Of a stretch of 33,785 nucleotides of DNA, positions 16,671 to 23,639 are shown piece after piece; the first letter of the stretch is position 1; every line of letters begins with the position of its first letter. The notes under the pieces are model-generated. The model had not been told where the DNA came from and made no database searches. It was given only the letters and a program-made list of their open reading frames with translations. The stretch spans positions 1 to 33,785 of the forward strand of contig JAEFCZ010000017.1 in the NCBI GenBank assembly GCA_016125975.1, read 5' to 3'. This DNA comes from Candidatus Nitrosopumilus sp. (GTDB lineage: Archaea; Thermoproteota; Nitrososphaeria; Nitrososphaerales; Nitrosopumilaceae). The translations under genes and the position numbers were made by a program.

Positions 16671-17329
16671 TGACTCGTTTAATTGATCCATCTTTACAAA
16701 AACTGTCATTTATCATGGCAGAGATGGGTGACATGGTAATTGAATCAATCTCACTTGCAATAGATTCGTATCTTGATGGAACAAACACAATGGATAAAGT
16801 TCTCGCGTTATCTGATTCTATTCGTTCAAAGTACTATGAAGTAGAAGACTTGACTTTTGACATGTTACTAAAATTCCAACCAGTTGCAGATGACTTTAGA
16901 TTAATCCGTTCATCAACTGAAATCTCTTACGCATTTGCTAGATTTGGTAGATATGCTTATGATATTACACAAGTACGTGACTTGTTTGGAGATGTTTCAG
17001 AATGTACAAATGCATCACTAATTGAATCTACAAAAAAGGTAAAACACATGATCAAAGAAGCTGTCATGTCTTTTGCAGAACTTGATGTAAGAAAAGCAGT
17101 CAAAATCCGTGAAGATGAAAAAGTAATTGATCAAATCTACAAAGACAGACTTCCTAAATTAATTGAATCCAATAACACCAAATGTGCTCTAGCTGAAGCA
17201 TTACTTTTACGATATCTAGAACGTATTGGTGATCATGCTGTGTTTATGAGCGATGCAATCAACTATATCGTTACTGGAAAACACAGACCAAGTGAGGCTA
17301 GAATCGCATCCCATACAAAGTCTGACTAG
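16670..17329 (+). CDS. phoU: PhoU family phosphate signalling protein
   Basis: 219 residues, starting at ATG 16670 in a TAATG overlap with pstB. It is all-helical with two PhoU-type three-helix repeats. Conserved acidic/His positions appear in EDEKVIDQIYKDRLPKLIES near 142-161 and LLLRYLERIGDHAVFMSDAI near 178-197; the latter is the classic PhoU R-I-x-D-H motif. In bacteria PhoU damps Pst transport and phosphate signalling by contacting PstB. No histidine kinase is encoded nearby, so signalling may instead run through the AbrB-PhoU fusion at 12773 (inference). Confidence 0.92.
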   Translation: MTRLIDPSLQKLSFIMAEMGDMVIESISLAIDSYLDGTNTMDKVLALSDSIRSKYYEVEDLTFDMLLKFQPVADDFRLIRSSTEISYAFARFGRYAYDITQVRDLFGDVSECTNASLIESTKKVKHMIKEAVMSFAELDVRKAVKIREDEKVIDQIYKDRLPKLIESNNTKCALAEALLLRYLERIGDHAVFMSDAINYIVTGKHRPSEARIASHTKSD

Positions 17330-17375
17330 GCGTACCTTGATTTTTATTCAACCAAAAATTGGCTGAAATATCTCA

Positions 17376-18455
17376 ATGGAAATACTAGAACTAATACAAG
17401 CTAATCTTCTTACTCCGATAATCCTTTTCTTCTTGTTTGGAATTATTGCAGCTCGAATAAAGTCTGATTTGAAAATTCCTGAAGCAATTTCAGAATTCTT
17501 ACCAATCTATCTTCTAGCTGCAATTGGTCTTCATGGAGGAATTGAGATGCGCAACACTGGATTTGAAAACATGTTGATTCCAATGTTTGTTGCAATCGGA
17601 TTGTCATTATTGTTTACATTAAACCACTATCAGATTCTTAGACGATTAGGAAAATTCAACCTCTTTGACTCTTATGCACTTGCCTCAACTTATGGTGCAG
17701 TAGGTGCTGTCCATTTCTCAATTGGTTTATCATTTTTGAAAAACCAAGGAGTGAGCTCTGAAGGATATATTGCCGCAATTCTTGCAGTACTAGAACCTCT
17801 TGCATTCATCTTGGCAATATTTATGACAAATATGGCAGTAGCAAAACAGATCAAAACAAAGAAGCAGTCTTTTTCAGACGATAATGCTGAAATTGATATT
17901 GGACTAAATCAAACAAAGACAAAACTCTCCAAAGTTCTACATGAATCAATTACTGGAAAAGCAATCGTAATTCTTCTTGGCAGTATTGTGATTGGTTACA
18001 TCATAGGCAAGGAAGGCTTTGAACCAATCAAGATTGTATTTGATGATATGTTCACCGGAGCTATAGTAATTTTCATGATTGAAATGGGAATAATTGCTGG
18101 TCAAAGACTGGATGATATCAAAAAGGTAGGTGTTTTTCTTACATCTTTTGCCATAATTATTCCTCTATTCAATGGAATAATTGGTGTTCTGGTCTCAACT
18201 GCACTGGGATTGAGCGTGGGTGGTGCAGTTATGTTTGGATTACTCATGGCTAGTGCTTCATTTATTGCAGCTCCTGCAGTTTTGCGTCATGCTATTCCTC
18301 AAGCAAAACCTAGTTTGTATATCACATCTGCATTGGGAATAACATTTCCGTTTAACATCATTGTCACATTGCCCATCTTGTTTACGATATCGACATTTGT
18401 TCATTCTGGAGAAGGAGCGATAGACTTATTCAATTTCATTACGGAGGGATTCTGA
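17376..18455 (+). CDS. sbtA: SbtA-type sodium-dependent bicarbonate transporter
   Basis: The 359-residue membrane protein matches the SbtA family (sodium-dependent bicarbonate permease, Pfam Sbt_1 from memory). Landmarks are ARIKSDLKIPEAISEFLPIY near 26-45, LLAAIGLHGGIEMR near 46-59, and the mirrored second-half region with MIEMGIIAGQRLDDIKKVG near 233-251 and MASASFIAAPAVLRHAIP near 290-307. About ten helices form two inverted repeats with a hydrophilic central loop near 165-185. The next gene, an SbtB-like PII protein, overlaps by TGATG. In cyanobacteria SbtA supplies carbon for fixation. Here it could feed the bicarbonate-using archaeal cycle. Transport specificity is inferred. Confidence 0.87.
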   Translation: MEILELIQANLLTPIILFFLFGIIAARIKSDLKIPEAISEFLPIYLLAAIGLHGGIEMRNTGFENMLIPMFVAIGLSLLFTLNHYQILRRLGKFNLFDSYALASTYGAVGAVHFSIGLSFLKNQGVSSEGYIAAILAVLEPLAFILAIFMTNMAVAKQIKTKKQSFSDDNAEIDIGLNQTKTKLSKVLHESITGKAIVILLGSIVIGYIIGKEGFEPIKIVFDDMFTGAIVIFMIEMGIIAGQRLDDIKKVGVFLTSFAIIIPLFNGIIGVLVSTALGLSVGGAVMFGLLMASASFIAAPAVLRHAIPQAKPSLYITSALGITFPFNIIVTLPILFTISTFVHSGEGAIDLFNFITEGF

Positions 18456-18757
18456 TGAAATTATACAATGTTAAACTACTTACAATTACTTGTGAGATTT
18501 TAGCACAAGAAAATATTATTGAGATTCTTAAAAAACATGAAATCACTGGATACACTACTTATGAAGTTGATGGAAATGGAGCACGTGGTTTGCGTGGACA
18601 GGGACTCAAAAATGAAAAGAATGTCAAAGTTGAAGTAATTATGAGAGAAGAAAAATTACAAGATGTTGTAGAAGAGATATCTAGAACACTATTTGCAAAT
18701 TATGCAATTGTACTTTATGTATCTGATGTTGGCGTACTAAGACCTGAAAAATTTTAA
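18455..18757 (+). CDS. sbtB: SbtB-like PII family regulator
   Basis: A 100-residue ferredoxin-fold protein of the PII superfamily. Its ATG lies inside the sbtA stop (TGATG), with a GGAGGG ribosome-binding site six bases before it. The pattern HEITGYTTYEVDGNGARGLR near 29-48, then VKVEVIMREEKLQDVVEEIS near 59-78 and ANYAIVLYVSDVGVLRPEKF near 81-100, parallels cyanobacterial SbtB. SbtB binds adenine nucleotides, including cAMP, and plugs SbtA. The protein ends at the point where some SbtB proteins carry a CGPxGC redox loop, so that loop is absent. It lacks the long Tyr-containing T-loop of GlnB/GlnK. The stop overlaps that of the converging arsR by four bases. Confidence 0.85.
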   Translation: MKLYNVKLLTITCEILAQENIIEILKKHEITGYTTYEVDGNGARGLRGQGLKNEKNVKVEVIMREEKLQDVVEEISRTLFANYAIVLYVSDVGVLRPEKF

Positions 18758-19053
18758 CAGCAAGAATCATCTGAACACAAAACTGGCATCTTTTTGCTTG
18801 CACTTGTAACATTTGAAATCAATTCTGATAACTGATTGTTTGAAATTGCATACATTGCTTTTTTCCCTTCATCTCTTGACTTTACAATTCCACATTTTTT
18901 GAGTGTCTTAAGATGGTGTGATACTAGCGGCTGATCTTTTTCTAATTTTTCTACAAAATCATTGACGCATAGTTCTTTGTTTTTTTGTAGTAATTCTAGA
19001 ATCTCAAATCTTGTATCATCACATATGCACTTTAAGAGACTGACTCCATTCAT
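18754..19053 (-). CDS. arsR: ArsR family metalloregulator
   Basis: Winged-helix repressor of 99 residues. The DNA-binding core is CVNDFVEKLEKDQPLVSHHL near 29-48, followed by KTLKKCGIVKSRDEGKKAMY near 49-68 (recognition helix and wing). Candidate arsenic- or metal-binding cysteines are Cys9, Cys11, Cys29, Cys54 and a C-terminal cluster CSDDSCC (93, 98, 99). The classical ELCVCDL motif is replaced by ELCVNDF, so the ligand set differs from plasmid ArsR proteins and probably uses the terminal cysteines. It is divergent from arsC with a 40-base gap, the normal layout for control of arsC and itself. Confidence 0.88.
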   Translation of the reverse strand: MNGVSLLKCICDDTRFEILELLQKNKELCVNDFVEKLEKDQPLVSHHLKTLKKCGIVKSRDEGKKAMYAISNNQLSELISNVTSASKKMPVLCSDDSCC

Positions 19054-19064
19054 ATCAATTTAGA

Positions 19065-19074
19065 TTTATATAAA
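19065..19074. promoter_or_regulatory. TATA box of arsC, palindromic TTTATATAAA
   Basis: A perfect 10-base palindrome centred 25 bases before the arsC ATG, the usual archaeal TATA position for a leaderless transcript. It also lies close upstream of the divergent arsR. A repressor bound in this 40-base gap could therefore block both genes. Confidence 0.55.
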
Positions 19075-19093
19075 CTGGTATTTATGTGATGAT

Positions 19094-19492
19094 ATGGAAA
19101 ATGTGTTGTTTGTATGCGTAGAAAATGCAGGCAGAAGCCAGATGGCTGAAGCATTTTTTCGAAAATACGCTCCTGCAAAGTATAATGTGATTAGTGCAGG
19201 AACTATTCCTTCATCCCAACTAAACCCTACAGTTGTTGAAGTTATGAACGAAGTTGGAATTGACATGACACAACAATCTCCAAAAACACTATCAAATGAC
19301 ATGATTGAAAATTCTTCTAAAACCATTAACATGGGATGTATGGATAAAGAATCCTGTCCTGCATTATTTGTAAAAGACGTACTTGATTGGAATATTTCAG
19401 ATCCTAAAGAAAAATCAATTGATGATGTCAGAGAAATACGTGATCAAATTTTAAAAGAAGTTTTAGAACTTGTAAAATCCCTTGAGGAATAA
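19094..19492 (+). CDS. arsC: Arsenate reductase, low-molecular-weight phosphatase (thioredoxin) type
   Basis: Reduces arsenate to arsenite with electrons from thioredoxin. 132 residues. The P-loop is CVENAGRS with nucleophile Cys8 and Arg14. The two shuttle cysteines are Cys82 and Cys88 in GCMDKESCPA. The general acid region is DWNISDPKEK near 98-107 (Asp103). The presence of all three cysteines favours arsenate reductase over a plain protein tyrosine phosphatase. It is divergent from arsR and two bases from the aquaporin gene, so the order is arsR<->arsC-aqp. ATG 19094 fits a leaderless start after the TATA box at 19065-19074. Confidence 0.92.
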   Translation: MENVLFVCVENAGRSQMAEAFFRKYAPAKYNVISAGTIPSSQLNPTVVEVMNEVGIDMTQQSPKTLSNDMIENSSKTINMGCMDKESCPALFVKDVLDWNISDPKEKSIDDVREIRDQILKEVLELVKSLEE

Positions 19493-19494
19493 AT

Positions 19495-20175
19495 TTGACT
19501 TATTCAAATTTACAGATATTTACTGTAGAATTAATTGGAACTTTTATTCTAGTTGTATTTGCAACAGGTTCTATTGTTTATGATGCTGAATTCTTTGATG
19601 GTACATTGGGAATTCCGTTTGCGGCAGTAGCACCATTTATTGCACTATTGATTGGTGTGTATTCTTTTGGAAAAATCTCACTTGCACATTTTAATCCTGC
19701 AGTAACTATTGGATATTACATTACCGGACACATTACAAAAATTCAAGTTCTGTATTATTTTGCAGCAGAGATTATTGGTGCGTTGTTGGGTTCATTGTTT
19801 GTTCTCAAAGTTATTGGAGAAAAAGCAAACCTTGGTGCAAATGCGCCAAATTATGATTTTTCATTATCTTTGATATTTCCAGTTGAAGTTTTAGCATCTG
19901 CAATGCTTATGGGGGTAATCTTCTATGTAGTGTATACAAAAGGACTCAGAGGATTCAGTGGTGTTGCAATTGGAGGAATTGTTGGTTTGGATATTTTGTT
20001 TTTGGCATTTATCTCAGGTGCTTCTATGAACCCTGCTAGGGCACTTGCTCCTGCTTTATTGTCTGGTACTTTGAGTGATTTGTGGCTATATTGGACTGCT
20101 CCTTTTGTTGGAACCATAATTGTGGCATTTTTGTTCAAGAAAAAATTTGAAAAACAAAGAAAAGAAGAATTATAG
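19495..20175 (+). CDS. Aquaporin/glyceroporin family channel in the ars operon
   Basis: A 226-residue MIP channel with six membrane helices. The two pore signatures are HFNPAVTIGYY near 65-75 and SMNPARALAPAL near 177-188; the second includes the selectivity-filter Arg. TTG start at 19495, two bases after the arsC stop, indicating one transcript. In Sinorhizobium meliloti an aquaglyceroporin (AqpS) takes the place of an arsenite pump in the ars operon, letting arsenite made by ArsC flow out. The arrangement here is the same, and no ArsB or Acr3 gene is in the window. Arsenite as substrate is inferred from this context; water, glycerol or other small solutes are alternatives. Confidence 0.88.
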   Translation: MTYSNLQIFTVELIGTFILVVFATGSIVYDAEFFDGTLGIPFAAVAPFIALLIGVYSFGKISLAHFNPAVTIGYYITGHITKIQVLYYFAAEIIGALLGSLFVLKVIGEKANLGANAPNYDFSLSLIFPVEVLASAMLMGVIFYVVYTKGLRGFSGVAIGGIVGLDILFLAFISGASMNPARALAPALLSGTLSDLWLYWTAPFVGTIIVAFLFKKKFEKQRKEEL

Positions 20176-20256
20176 AAAAACCATATCTTTCATAGTTTCC
20201 TTAGTTTTATCGAATCTAAAGACCCTATATTTTAGTCTCAGTCAAGCCTAGGATTT

Positions 20257-20673
20257 ATGATGGTATCATCTAATCTTGAGCGGAATCAAGCAATTTTACG
20301 CCTGTGCCAAGATGTTCTGGCCTCTGATGAAAGAATATTTTTTGTATCTTCTTTAAACAAGAATGGTAAATCAACAGAGTTCCGATTTCGCAATGACAGA
20401 ATAATCACAAAGATGTCAAAACAAGAGGCAGCAATGTTTTTCATGCAAAGAAGCTTACAAACTTCTCTTAACAAAGAATTTGATGATCTTATTGGACCTC
20501 TAAACTATATTTGTGTTCAGAGGGAAACTCTTTTGGAATTTATCTTTCCATATGCCGAAGGTCAAATTCTTGTTTTATGTGATTTAGATGTAGTTCCAAA
20601 TTATGTTGCAAAAAAAATCTCATTTTTACTTCGAGATTTCGACTGGAGATTAAAGGAAACTCTTTTTACATAA
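20257..20673 (+). CDS. Conserved-looking archaeal protein of unknown function, 138 aa
   Basis: Starts at ATG 20257 or the adjacent ATG 20260. The sequence suggests a small alpha/beta fold, perhaps roadblock-like. It has a helix AILRLCQDVLASDERIFFVS near 11-30 and a helix KQEAAMFFMQRSLQTSLNKE near 54-73. A strand pair follows, with IGPLNYICVQRETLLEFIFP near 79-98 and EGQILVLCDLDVVPNYVAKK near 101-120. I have seen similar short proteins in several copies in thaumarchaea, without known function. The stop overlaps the ATG of the next small gene (TAATG), so the two may be translated together. Confidence 0.7.
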   Translation: MMVSSNLERNQAILRLCQDVLASDERIFFVSSLNKNGKSTEFRFRNDRIITKMSKQEAAMFFMQRSLQTSLNKEFDDLIGPLNYICVQRETLLEFIFPYAEGQILVLCDLDVVPNYVAKKISFLLRDFDWRLKETLFT

Positions 20674-20831
20674 TGCCTGATGAAAGTTGCCGTAAATGCG
20701 GAAATAAATTACAAAATCATTTAAAATGCTCTTCATGTAATATTGTTATACAGGAAATTTGTTTTGAATGTGAGCAAAAAACATTACTTCGATTTCATGG
20801 ATGTAACACTGAAATTTCTATAACTTCATAA
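20673..20831 (+). CDS. 52-residue cysteine-rich zinc-ribbon protein
   Basis: Translationally coupled to the gene before it: its ATG shares the A of the preceding TAA. The 52 residues hold three CxxC pairs, CRKC (6-9), CSSC (19-22) and CFEC (30-33), plus Cys44. Spacing of this kind usually binds one or two zinc ions. Too short for a catalytic domain; it may act as an adaptor or nucleic-acid binder, or partner the 138-residue protein. No specific function is known to me. Confidence 0.7.
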   Translation: MPDESCRKCGNKLQNHLKCSSCNIVIQEICFECEQKTLLRFHGCNTEISITS

Positions 20832-20915
20832 TTTTATGTATTTTGATATTCTTTTTACATATCTTACATAAATCCTTTAGAAATTATTTTTAGATCTACT
20901 AAATAATCCCTTAAC

Positions 20916-21038
20916 ATGCAAAAAATCAAATGCACAAAATGTGGAAATAATGAAACTGAAATCTTGAGACGAGGAAAATTTGCTGAGGATGTATTATTCT
21001 GTCCTTCTTGTGATGATATTTGTAATAAACTTCAATAA
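20916..21038 (+). CDS. 40-residue zinc-ribbon microprotein
   Basis: ATG 20916 to TAA 21038. The 40 residues have KCTKCGNNE at 5-13 and FCPSCDDIC at 28-36, so CxxC pairs 20 residues apart, as in TFIIS-like or rubredoxin-like zinc ribbons. The first knuckle (KCTKCGN) and the Arg-Arg-Gly loop look conserved. It stands alone, with an AT-rich stretch upstream. Function unknown. Confidence 0.65.
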   Translation: MQKIKCTKCGNNETEILRRGKFAEDVLFCPSCDDICNKLQ

Positions 21039-21046
21039 TTCAGTTT

Positions 21047-21054
21047 CTATATAG
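21047..21054 (+). promoter_or_regulatory. Fourth CTATATAG octamer, upstream of small ORFs
   Basis: The same octamer found before pstS, pstC and the triple-repeat gene, 73 bases before the small ORF at 21127. The TACGATG word is absent here, so it may simply be a TATA box. Confidence 0.3.
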
Positions 21055-21126
21055 ATTACACAATTTTAGTTTTTTACATAAAATAATTGCAATTATGTTT
21101 TAACAAATTTCTTATTACTATTATCA

Positions 21127-21291
21127 ATGACTGCTGCCCGCTTCCTTGAGCATGACCCTTATTCATTTTCGAAAATCTTATTGTCGAAAGAAGTTGCAGA
21201 CATTATAAAACAAGTTGTACGAGAGTCAACCCAGGCGATTCATCCAAGTTGCAATGATAGGGAGAACCAAAAGGGAGCTAGTCATGTCTGA
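21127..21291 (+). CDS. Possible 54-residue small protein
   Basis: An ATG-started frame with composition like real protein: a hydrophobic, helical centre (KILLSKEVADIIKQVVREST near 16-35) and a polar tail with one Cys. Nothing recognisable. Its end overlaps the ATG of the next small frame by eight bases, and a GGGAG ribosome-binding-like site lies inside it just before that ATG. Support is modest: length, start codon and position after a TATA-like octamer. Confidence 0.45.
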   Translation: MTAARFLEHDPYSFSKILLSKEVADIIKQVVRESTQAIHPSCNDRENQKGASHV

Positions 21292-21364
21292 AAATAGAGA
21301 TAACCAATGTAGCCCTAATTGTTGGTGTAAAAAAGAAAAATCTGATAAATATCTTTATGCATAG
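21284..21364 (+). CDS. Possible 26-residue cysteine-containing peptide
   Basis: ATG 21284 to TAG 21364, preceded by AAAAGGGAG with six bases before the start, a good archaeal ribosome-binding site. The peptide has CSPNCWCKK (Cys9, 13 and 15), a compact possible metal-binding group. Overlap with the 54-residue frame suggests coupled translation. It is very short and could be a chance frame. Confidence 0.4.
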   Translation: MSENRDNQCSPNCWCKKEKSDKYLYA

Positions 21365-21370
21365 TTTTAT

Positions 21371-21395
21371 GCCTAAAAATTCTCAAAATTTAGGC
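21371..21395. promoter_or_regulatory. Inverted repeat GCCTAAA-N11-TTTAGGC before hemL
   Basis: Perfect seven-base arms (21371-21377 and 21389-21395) separated by 11 bases, ending 31 bases before the hemL ATG. A short T-run follows. It could be an operator of the tetrapyrrole operon or a weak terminator for the small genes upstream. Confidence 0.4.
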
Positions 21396-21426
21396 TTTTA
21401 CGAATAATAATGACCTAATTCAGACT

Positions 21427-22707
21427 ATGATGTTGACAAATTCTAAACTATTCTCAGATGCCAAAAAAGTGACTCCTTCAGGTGTCAATAGTCCTGTTAG
21501 ATACTTTGAACCATATCCGTTTTTCACAAAAAAGGCAGATGGTGCATACATTTGGGATTCTGATAATAGAAAATTAATTGATTTTTGTAATGGTTATGGT
21601 GCATTGCTTTTAGGACACAGAAGAAAAGAGATCATTGACTCTGTTTCAAAACAACTAACCAAAGGAACTCTTTACTGTACTCCTACAGAAGCAGAAACTG
21701 AATTAGCAAAACTAATCATTGGAAATTTTCCATCAATTGAAAAAGTTCGATTAATGAATACTGGTGGGGAGGCAACAATGACTGCAATCAGACTTGCACG
21801 TGGATTCACAAAAAAGAAAAAGATAATCACGTTTGAAGGATGTTATCACGGAGCTCATGATTCTGTTTTAGTAAAGGCTGGATCTGGTTCAGCGCATAAT
21901 GGAATTTCTGTTTCTGATGGTGGATTAGATGAAGTATCAAAGAACACTTTGGTTGTTCAATACAATAACATTGAGGATTTACAAAAAACAATTCAAAAAA
22001 ATAAAGACATTGCAGGAGTAATAGTTGAACCAATACTAGCTAATATGGGTTTGATTTTACCTGAGAAAAACTTCCTATCTGATTTGAGAAAAATCACAAA
22101 AGAAAATAACATTCCATTAATCTTTGATGAAGTCGTTACTGGATTCAGAGTTGCACCTGGAGGTGCCCAAGAACACTTTGGAATAAAACCTGACATTACT
22201 ACTATGGCAAAAGCACTGAGCAATGGATTTACAATTTCAGCAGTAGGTGGCAAAAAAGAGATAATGGACTTGTTGTCTCCTGGAGGTAAAGTCTATCAGG
22301 CAAGCACCTTTGCTGGCAATCCTATATCTGTAAGTGCTGCAATTGCATCCATTAAGACCATAAACAAACTCAAAAACAAACTATACTCTAAACTTGAGAA
22401 ATACAACCTTCTATTTTCAACTGCTCTAGATGATATGGCAACTGACATGGGCATTGCACATCAAATCAATTTTACAGCCTCTATGTTCCAGATTTTCTTT
22501 ACAAACAAACCAGTTACAAACTATGAAACATCAAAGAAAGCAAACGCAAAGAAATTCCAAAAAATGTTCAAAACTCTACTCAAAAAAGGAATATTCATCG
22601 CACCTTCTCAGTTTGAGGTTGTTTTCTTGTCTGATGCACACACTGAAAATGATCTAAACAAAACACTTGATGCATATCATTTGGCTCTAAAATCGGTGAA
22701 AAATTGA
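21427..22707 (+). CDS. hemL: Glutamate-1-semialdehyde 2,1-aminomutase
   Basis: PLP enzyme that converts glutamate-1-semialdehyde to 5-aminolevulinate in the C5 route to tetrapyrroles. 426 residues, the normal length. The N-terminal signature is KKVTPSGVNSPVRYFEPYPF near 14-33. Others are NTGGEATMTAIRLARGFTKK near 112-131, CYHGAHDSV near 139-147 and FDEVVTGFR near 234-242. The PLP lysine is Lys262 in MAKALSNGF. The start may be ATG 21427 or the next-but-one codon. It leads the operon hemL-hemC-SUMT-hemD and overlaps hemC by four bases. HemA and HemB, needed before and after this step, are not in the window. Confidence 0.95.
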   Translation: MMLTNSKLFSDAKKVTPSGVNSPVRYFEPYPFFTKKADGAYIWDSDNRKLIDFCNGYGALLLGHRRKEIIDSVSKQLTKGTLYCTPTEAETELAKLIIGNFPSIEKVRLMNTGGEATMTAIRLARGFTKKKKIITFEGCYHGAHDSVLVKAGSGSAHNGISVSDGGLDEVSKNTLVVQYNNIEDLQKTIQKNKDIAGVIVEPILANMGLILPEKNFLSDLRKITKENNIPLIFDEVVTGFRVAPGGAQEHFGIKPDITTMAKALSNGFTISAVGGKKEIMDLLSPGGKVYQASTFAGNPISVSAAIASIKTINKLKNKLYSKLEKYNLLFSTALDDMATDMGIAHQINFTASMFQIFFTNKPVTNYETSKKANAKKFQKMFKTLLKKGIFIAPSQFEVVFLSDAHTENDLNKTLDAYHLALKSVKN

Positions 22708-23639
22708 AGTATGTTGTAGGTGCAAGAGGAAGTCAATTATCAGTTGCTCAAACAAACTTGGTAATTGAGGAATTAAAAAAAGCACATCCTGATGCAGAAT
22801 TTGAAATTAAAACAATTACCACAAAAGGTGATACTGACAGCAGACCATTATTTACCATAGATCAGAAAGGAATTTTTGAAAAAGAGATTGATAGAGCAGT
22901 TGCACAAAAAGAAGTCGACTTTGCAGTTCATAGTCTAAAAGATGTTCCTTCTGAATTAGATGAAAACTTGGTACTAGCTTGCATCCCAAAAAGAGAGACA
23001 GTAAATGATGTCTTTATCTCTCAAGATGGCTCTTCTCTTGATTCTATAAAGTCTGGTTCGGTAATTGGTACTAGCTCACTTCGAAGAGCAGTTCAAGTAT
23101 CTAGGAAAAGACCTGATGTTGCAGTAAAACCAATTCGTGGAAACATTGAAACTCGAATCAAAAAAGCATCTGGAGAAAACTATGATGCTATTGTTCTTGC
23201 AAAGGCTGGAATTACCAGATTGGGGGTTGATGTAAAATACACAGAACTATCCACTGATGACTTTTCTCCATCTCCAGGTCAGGGCGCAATTGCCATTGTT
23301 TCAAGAGCTGATGATTCTGACACTATTGAGATGCTTAAAAAAATTGAAGACTCTGACTCTCGTTTGGAGATAGAGGCAGAACGTGCACTATCTGATTTTG
23401 TTGATTCTGGATGCCGGTTCCCTGTTGGAGCATACGCCAAGTCTAATGGTTCTGAGATGACTTTGACAGTGACAGCTTTTTCTGTTGACGGAAAACAATC
23501 TCTTCATGTAATCAAAACTGGAGATAAAAATAATCCAAAATCTCTTGGTAAACTTGCTGGAGAAGAACTTCGCCAGAAAGGAGTAAATGATCTTGCATTA
23601 AATTGGAGAGAAAAAGTGGAGGAATGGAATAAGACATGA
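22704..23639 (+). CDS. hemC: Porphobilinogen deaminase (hydroxymethylbilane synthase)
   Basis: Joins four porphobilinogens into hydroxymethylbilane. 311 residues from a TTG that overlaps the hemL stop (TTGA). The N-terminus GARGSQLSVAQTNLV is typical. VDFAVHSLKDVPSEL near 72-86 holds the catalytic Asp, IGTSSLRRAVQVSRKRPD near 122-139 the substrate-binding arginines, and Cys237 in SGCRFPVGAYA carries the dipyrromethane cofactor. It overlaps the methyltransferase gene downstream (ATGA). All key residues are present. Confidence 0.95.
   Translation: MKYVVGARGSQLSVAQTNLVIEELKKAHPDAEFEIKTITTKGDTDSRPLFTIDQKGIFEKEIDRAVAQKEVDFAVHSLKDVPSELDENLVLACIPKRETVNDVFISQDGSSLDSIKSGSVIGTSSLRRAVQVSRKRPDVAVKPIRGNIETRIKKASGENYDAIVLAKAGITRLGVDVKYTELSTDDFSPSPGQGAIAIVSRADDSDTIEMLKKIEDSDSRLEIEAERALSDFVDSGCRFPVGAYAKSNGSEMTLTVTAFSVDGKQSLHVIKTGDKNNPKSLGKLAGEELRQKGVNDLALNWREKVEEWNKT

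Noticed and set aside
18455-18757. Classical nitrogen regulator GlnB/GlnK
   Set aside because: It lacks the T-loop, is coupled to a bicarbonate permease rather than an ammonium channel, and its pattern follows SbtB.
19094-19492. Low-molecular-weight protein tyrosine phosphatase
   Set aside because: The extra cysteine pair (82, 88) and the divergent arsR favour arsenate reductase.
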